A stretch of 11,251 nt of DNA from Coemansia sp. RSA 1804 (lineage: Eukaryota; Kickxellomycota; Kickxellomycetes; Kickxellales; Kickxellaceae). A program made the position numbers and the translations under genes. Below the pieces are notes generated by a model. The model saw nothing but the letters and a program-made list of their open reading frames with translations. It had not been told where the DNA came from and ran no database searches. Of the stretch, positions 6,379 to 11,251 are shown piece after piece. The stretch is from positions 1 through 11,251 of the forward strand of contig JANBTH010000795.1 in the NCBI GenBank assembly GCA_027578815.1, written 5' to 3'. Position 1 is the first letter of the stretch; each line of letters begins with the position of its first letter.

Positions 6379-9300
6379 ATGGTGATTTTGACACAGCAAA
6401 GCGCGGCACTTGCACGGATTAACAACAAAAAGCCCGTCCAGGTGACTCTGCAGCAGGGCCGGACTCGGGACTCGAACAGAGCAAAGGCTGTGGAGGCTGA
6501 AAGTGCTTCAGCATCAACCCCAAAGACTGAGCAAATCATCGAGGCCCGAGACAGCAGCGATACAACATCAACATACAGCGGCACCGAGCTTGACGAACTG
6601 CCGCTCATTGTGTCAGGACCGCTTTTGCCAATCCGCCAAACCAAGCGGGGCAGCAATCCAAACCGTAATTATAGGGTGATTGGAATGCAGGGCAACCAGT
6701 CGGAAAGACCGCCATCAGCACAACAGAAACAACAACAACAACAACAACCTCAGAGACATGCAGACTGTAGTCTAGTGGTTCCTCCTACACCAGTTTCAGC
6801 ATCGGCATTGGCATCGGCATCGGCATCGGCATCTTCAACCTCATACTCCTCCCGCACCCGCGAACCCACACCTAGCCTCGAGTCTGGAAGCAACAGAAGC
6901 AGCAGCAAATCGACAATAGCTCTCCTATCATTGCCCTCCGACCACAACGACAATCGATTAAGCGGCGAAAACGACACTGTCAGCCAAAGTCAACCAACTC
7001 GTATATATGACAAGCACCAGGGGTTGGAGGTACAAGAGCTTTCTATGGGGCCTGTTCGGATGAATAACCAGTACTTCACAAGCGCTCATCCGCCAGAACA
7101 AAACCCCCACACACACAAGCGCCAGTCCTCTACCTATGCAAACCAGCACGGCGCCGATTCCGAGGGACGCAGCAGCTCAGTGCCTGTGATTTCGCTTCTC
7201 CCTGGCGCCAGAGGCTCGCCCATGTCTGGTACGAGACGATCGCCTACACAATCCATCCGCTTATCACAGAGCGCAGCAGCATCTGGTAGGATTGATGGAG
7301 GCGCACAGATGGCGCCCCAGCAATATCTTGTTCAGCGAATACCCAATCGGCAATCGGCTGAGAGAGAGCCAAAGCGCCAGAGCAGTTACACATCTTTTTC
7401 TTCATCTCAAATCCGGCTAACAAGCCCGCGGGCGCGTCTATATGAGCAACTTCAGCTCCAGCACGAACCGTCCCAAAGTAAGCTTTCTTTTCTTTTTTTC
7501 ATGTGGGCGTAAATGCCTTTTGGCTTGGCTGTGGATGGCACCAATGTCTATTGACTGCTTCTGCTATGGCCTACTCTGCCCTGCCATATCTTCAAACTGG
7601 GCCTGTTTCTGGCAACGTGATGTTGTATGAGCGTGCATCGGTTTATTTTCCATGTGGATGAGGACTCTTGCCTTTGTTTTGTGCATCTAGAGTACAAACC
7701 ACGCCATCAGTGTATGCTGAAAAACATTCTACTGTCAAAAACCTAGTCTACTACTGCTTTGAGCTCGAGCAGTGTATGTATTTTTAGCGCCCATGATTCA
7801 ATGCCTTTTCATCTCCCTCTCCCTCGCTCTCCATTTTACATTTTGGGTTTGGAGACTGCCTTGGGCTTTTGCTCGTTGTCCCGCTCACTTGCAATAGCAT
7901 ATGCGTTCTACACAACATACGTGCGTGGTTGGATCTGCTTCGTGTGTTTTGAAACTCCATTGGCGCTAAATGATATATTGTATCTCTTCCAACTTTTTTC
8001 TTCTCACAGTAGATTCAAATACATTGGAGCGGCTGACGGCGTACGAACTCGCACAAGCGACCACTAATGGGGAGGCAGGGGCGGCATATTCGGCAGACTC
8101 GGAGATGGATGGCGATAGTTCGACATCGCCTGACAACATGGAACCCAAGGAGGCATCTGGTTCCAGAGGCGACCTCAATAGATCCATGGCAGCTGGTACT
8201 ACCAAAAACAACACTATGGGGTCTTGGGACATGTCGAGTGGCGAGGATGGTGCTTCTGCCGACAGAGCGACGGATGAACGCAGGCAAAGCGAGCGCCAGC
8301 GGAGGCGACAGGTTGTGGTTAACCCATCGTCGGTAACAACAGAAAAGTATCATGTTCGGGCAGTGGCCATGCTCCCGAACAGCAATAACAACAACAGCAG
8401 ATTCAGCTTTTGCGGCGCACCAGACGACAGCGGTCCAAGGCCGATAGCTGTTCCGCTGGAGAGCCCGGTTGACGTTGCTTATCTGACAAACAGCATGTAT
8501 TCACCATCGCTGTCCATAAGGAGCACGCACAATGGTTTTATGGAGGCTGGCAACTTGTATGCGGTATCGTCTGCTGACGAGCATCTGCCGCATACAGAAG
8601 ACTCACGGTTCCGCTTCCACTCTCGCGATGAAGAGAAGGGAGGAGCCTTAGAAGCAGACCTTGGTAACAGCGTATCGCCGCCTATTCTTGACCACAGAGC
8701 AACATCGTTTGATTTGGGGCGCATTGGGCGCAGGAACCCAGCAATGCAAAGCGCCTCGGTTGCGCCATCACCGCTACGTGTGCGTATAAGCAGCGGGGGC
8801 AATATGGGCGGTGGCGACGCCATAAACAGCAGCAGGACACGGTTCGGGGGGTTGCAGGCAGGCTCACTCTACGGTGACTTGCGCAACAGCGAAAAGACAG
8901 CTGGCTCGTTGTTGCGGATGAGGGCGCACAGGTCGGCCACCAACACCAACAGCAACAGCAACGAGGATGGATACGATGGCGACTCTGAGGGAGTTTTGAA
9001 TGCACGACTGCGTACGCCGGTGCAGCGGCGCAACACTGTCGCTGGCGACAAGATGAACGAGATTCCGCTCTTCACGCGGCGGTCGACAAGGCTGCGGATG
9101 CCGCGGAACACCAGCGACTTTACAGAGCTGGTTTACGGGAAGGACGAGCGGCGCACGCAGCGCAACTCGCGCCGCAGATCCACAGCGCAGAATCTGATGC
9201 CAATTGGTACGCAGATCTCGCCTGGACACGCAAACTATGTGCTGATGTACAACATGCTCACGGGAATCCGCGTGTCGGTGTCGCGGTGCGAGGCAAAGGA

Positions 9301-10501
9301 TCCGCGGCCTGTGCGCGCCGACGACTATGTTGCCACGCACAAGTACTCGTTTGACGTTGTTGGTGACGAGATGACATCGTCGTCGCGCTACGACTTCAAG
9401 TTCAAGGACTATGCACCGTGGGTGTTCCGCTGCATCCGCGAGGCGTTCCATCTTTCGACGGAGGACTATCTGGTGTCGCTGACTGACAAGTACATTCTGA
9501 GCGAGGTTGGCTCATCGGGAAAGTCGGGATCGTTCTTCTACTATTCGCAGGACTACCGCTTCATCATCAAGACCGTGCACCACACCGAGCACAAGTTCAT
9601 GCGCGAGATCCTGCCGCAGTATTACGAGTTTGTGCGCGACCACCCAAACACGCTGCTTTCGCGCATCTATGGACTGCATCGGATCAAGCTGCCGCACGGT
9701 CGCAAGGTGCACTTTATTGTCATGAGCAACATTCTGCCGCCCAACAAGGACATTCACGCGCAGTTCGATCTCAAGGGCTCCATGCTTGGGCGCGAACTCA
9801 GTGCCGAGCTGGCTGCCAAGCCGCGCGCATGTATGAAGGACAAAAACTGGGTGAACATGCGTCAACGCTTGTATCTGGGGCCATCCAAGCGCCGCGCCTT
9901 TGTGCAGCAGCTGATTGAGGATATCACTCTGCTGATCCGCCTGAACATCATGGACTACAGCCTGCTTGTTGGCATCCACGATCTCACCAAGGGCAATGTT
10001 GCCAAGCTGCGCGACACAACGCTGGCCATGTTTGATCCGCAGACAACAACTGTGCAGCAGCTGAGCCGGATGACTCGCGCACACACCATCCGCAAAAAGG
10101 TTGTGCATACGGATCCCGTTGCCCTGGATTCGCTGCCGCAGGGCACCATGCCTCCGCTGCCAGAGTCAATGTTCCAGGAGCTGCGCTACTCGCTCTTCTA
10201 TCGCGAGGACGGCGGTGTGCTTTCGTCCGATCGGCGCGACAACCCCGGCCAGCTGATCTACTATCTGGGCGTCATAGACATTCTGACGTCCTACAACATT
10301 GTGAAGCGCACCGAACATATCGTCAAATCCGTTGTACACGATGGCTCGCAGATATCCGCAATCAATCCGCGCAAGTACGGTCTGCGCTTTCTGCGCTTTG
10401 TCATCCGCTCGCTGGATGCCTGCGAGGATGTGTTGCCGATGCTGGAGCACTTTGAGCGCACAACCTACGAGGAGATCTGTCGCGAGCACAGGCTGTTCTA
10501 G
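6379..10501 (+). CDS. Type I phosphatidylinositol-4-phosphate 5-kinase (Mss4/Its3 family)
   Basis: Spliced gene that makes PI(4,5)P2 from PI4P at the plasma membrane. The preferred model joins 6379-7477, 7693-7773 and 8010-10501 (1223 residues); skipping the middle exon gives 1196. Phases match in both. The ATG is the first after an in-frame TAG at 6373. Residues 1 to about 780 are low-complexity, rich in Ser, Gln, Arg and Asn, with Q6 and Ala-Ser runs. The kinase core (about 800-1223) starts at NYVLMYNMLTGIRVSVSR and shows GSSGKSGS (894-901), the DLKGS lysine segment (980-984), MDYSLL (1041-1046), LGVIDIL (1146-1152) and an activation loop KRTEHIVKSVVHDG whose Glu1162 marks PI4P (type I) specificity. 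It is much longer than yeast Mss4 (779), through its N-terminal half. DLKGS is followed by Met where relatives have Thr. Core codons are strongly GC-ending, unlike the N-terminal part. Confidence 0.93.
6730..6747 (+). repeat. (CAA)6 repeat encoding polyglutamine
   Basis: Six perfect CAA units in the first kinase exon, encoding six Gln within QQKQQQQQQPQ. It is the same unit as the non-coding repeat at 5605 and may vary in length between strains. Confidence 0.95.
6799..6834 (+). repeat. Hexanucleotide GCATCG tandem repeat (6 units)
   Basis: Six consecutive units of GCATCG with two single-base variants (GCATTG second, GCATCT last), in frame in the first kinase exon. They encode ASALASASASAS in the disordered N-terminal part. 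Units of six keep the frame open when copy number changes. Confidence 0.95.
7478..7692 (+). other. Predicted intron 1 of the PIP5K gene
   Basis: The donor GTAAGC (7478-7483) follows CCCAAA; it is a phase-1 junction. The first-exon frame ends at a TAA soon after (7510-7512) and the sequence turns T-rich. The proposed acceptor is the second AG of CTAGAG (7691-7692). The first AG (7689-7690) has the better TAG context but, with this donor, leads to a TAG stop at 7743-7745. An alternative is donor GTAAAT at 7509 with acceptor 7690, also in frame. If the 81-nt exon is not used, the intron runs 7478-8009 (532 bp). Confidence 0.5.
7693..7773 (+). other. Candidate 81-nt internal exon of the PIP5K gene
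   Basis: This segment stays open in the one frame that fits both flanking exons and is exactly 27 codons, so including or skipping it keeps the frame. With the split codons it reads Ile-QTTPSVYAEKH, then STVKNLVYYCFELEQ-Leu, running into DSNTLERLTAYELAQ of the next exon, which together look like an amphipathic helix. It is followed directly by a strong donor GTATGT and is less T-rich than the flanks. Weak point: its acceptor is GAG, two bases after a better TAG. Confidence 0.5.
7774..8009 (+). other. Predicted intron 2 of the PIP5K gene
   Basis: The donor GTATGT (7774-7779) matches the common yeast form. The acceptor at 8008-8009 is a textbook polypyrimidine tract plus CACAG. A GCTAAAT string about 40 bases upstream (near 7966-7972) could be the branch site. 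Reading into the intron hits TAG at 7785-7787. The acceptor and exon 8010-10501 hold whether or not the 81-nt exon is used. Confidence 0.7.
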
Positions 10502-10889
10502 CGCTAGTCCTTGCACATGTACTTTTTTGCCATATCTACCTACTTGCCTTGCTGGAGAGCAAGCGGTGCTGCTAAGGCTTAGTCTGAGACTTTCTCAAGT
10601 TGCTTGGCTAGCGTATATAATGTTTTTTTTGGTATTCAGTATTGTTTTGCTAGTCAGAAATACGAAATATAAAACAATTTTCAAGCCCATCGTACTCTAT
10701 AAAAAACATTAGCTCTGCCTTGAAACGCGTTGCTTTCTCTTTCTTTATGTTGCAATACCAATTCCTCTCCCGCTTCTCTGTTGTCTTTGCATTCATTATC
10801 CCCTACGGTTCTGTTGCTGTCTGTCGCCGCTGTCAAATCCCAAAGCGAGAGATAACCACGCCGCTGTGCTATTATCCTTCATTTGAAGA
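10502..10889 (+). promoter_or_regulatory. Spacer: PIP5K 3' end and VMA21-like promoter
   Basis: This 388-bp tandem spacer starts with a 3' region holding TATATAA (10614-10620) and a following T8 run, like the efficiency and U-rich elements of yeast poly(A) sites, and AT-rich AAATATAAAAC near 10665. A second element, TATAAAAA (10698-10705), lies 185 bases before the next ATG and could be a TATA box. After it comes a pyrimidine-rich leader (about 10731-10800). No other gene is seen. Confidence 0.5.
10698..10705 (+). promoter_or_regulatory. Possible TATA box of the VMA21-like gene
   Basis: TATAAAAA in the correct direction, 185 bases upstream of the start codon and ahead of a CT-rich stretch where transcription could begin. 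The context is AT-rich, so a chance match or a role in the upstream gene's 3' end is quite possible. Confidence 0.3.
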
Positions 10890-11251
10890 ATGCCCAAAAA
10901 GTCAACCAAGAAGAAGAACGAGGCACCCGCTGGCGGAACGCCGGAGAAGGATCGTGTGGAGCCCAAGCTCAGACAGAGGCTAGCAGGGTCGTCGCGAACC
11001 GGCGGAGCCACAGAAAAGAAGCGACCAACGGAGTCTGCGGGTTCCTCATCCACGGTTACTCAAGAAGAGGATGGAGAAGAAGAGGAGTCTGATGATAGAA
11101 CGAAACAACCACCGCATATTCCTGGCTTTGTCGTCCGCAAGCTTGTTGGCTTCTCGCTGCTTCTACTGATTGCCCCGATATTTGTGTATTTTGCCTCTTT
11201 GAAGTATGTGTTTGTGGGCTCCACAGCTGCATCCGCAATCACTGCTGTTGT
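10890..11251 (+). CDS. VMA21-like V-ATPase assembly factor, N-terminal part (partial at right edge)
   Basis: From ATG 10890 (A at -3) the frame is open for 120 codons plus two bases to the edge. Residues 1-79 are hydrophilic and charged: a Lys-rich start (MPKKSTKKKN), then an acidic patch QEEDGEEEESDD (58-69). At 80 begins FVVRKLVGFSLLLLIAPIFV (80-99), a membrane helix in the VMA21 pattern (V-x-R/W-K-L-x-x-F-T/S-L then P-I), a short loop LKYVFVGSTAAS (104-115), and the start of a second helix. VMA21 proteins are two-helix ER membrane chaperones that escort the V0 sector of the vacuolar H+-ATPase out of the ER. Yeast Vma21 has 77 residues and the human protein 101, so this cytosolic N-terminus is unusually long. 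The second helix and any C-terminal di-lysine retrieval signal fall outside. Another small two-helix ER protein is possible. Confidence 0.78.
   Translation, partial: MPKKSTKKKNEAPAGGTPEKDRVEPKLRQRLAGSSRTGGATEKKRPTESAGSSSTVTQEEDGEEEESDDRTKQPPHIPGFVVRKLVGFSLLLLIAPIFVYFASLKYVFVGSTAASAITAV

Noticed and set aside
7970..8009. ATG at 7970 as the start of a separate 843-residue kinase
   Set aside because: Codons 7970-8009 are the branch-site region and polypyrimidine tract of a good 3' splice site (CACAG). The frame continues from the first exon when spliced there.
8864..10108. Minus-strand frames of 195 and 198 codons under the kinase core
   Set aside because: The strongly GC-ending codons of the sense strand deplete stops in the antisense frame. 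The sense strand has unmistakable PIPK motifs.
10332..10712. Plus-strand frame of 126 codons overlapping the kinase end
   Set aside because: A different frame of the kinase C-terminus running into the AT-rich 3' region; its hydrophobic tail is translated untranslated sequence.
1..11251. A novel multi-gene defence, metabolic or mobile system
   Set aside because: All six genes match widespread eukaryotic housekeeping families with unrelated roles. I saw no transposase, terminal repeats, CRISPR or other signs of transfer.

Overview
The window is a gene-dense stretch of a nuclear genome, most likely from a fungus. All six genes are conserved eukaryotic housekeeping genes. Five read as uninterrupted frames across what is visible, spacers are short, the leaders carry pyrimidine-rich tracts, and the one clear intron interruption has GTAAGC / YAG-type borders. 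The standard genetic code fits. Compact genes, simple trinucleotide repeats and strongly GC-ending codons in the kinase domain would suit an early-diverging lineage such as Kickxellomycotina, but that placement is an impression, not a result.

Layout, left to right: (1) the N-terminal 223 codons of a leukotriene A4 hydrolase-type M1 aminopeptidase (minus strand, runs off the left edge); (2) a 464-bp divergent promoter region with a (TAG)6 repeat and a 54-bp CT tract; (3) a complete PA2G4/EBP1/Cdb4-type protein (plus); (4) a short convergent 3' spacer; (5) a MAM33/p32 mitochondrial matrix protein (minus); (6) an eIF2B gamma subunit (minus); (7) a 1.3-kb divergent spacer with a (CAA)n repeat and a long T-rich leader; (8) a large type I phosphatidylinositol-4-phosphate 5-kinase (Mss4/Its3 family, plus) whose disordered N-terminal half is split by a 532-bp interruption, inside which I see a frame-neutral 81-nt candidate exon; (9) a 388-bp spacer; (10) the first 120 codons of a VMA21-like V-ATPase assembly factor (plus, runs off the right edge).

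Functionally the genes do not form a pathway. Two concern translation (PA2G4 on ribosomes, eIF2B gamma as a subunit of the eIF2 exchange factor), one mitochondria, one phosphoinositide signalling, one V-ATPase assembly and one peptide hydrolysis. I see no mobile element, CRISPR, tRNA, rRNA or novel multi-gene system. The most useful points for a second look are the exon structure of the kinase gene and a few unusual residues at normally conserved sites (the M1 Q-x-Q-A segment, the PA2G4 pseudo-active site, the kinase DLKGS segment and the eIF2B gamma nucleotide loop).
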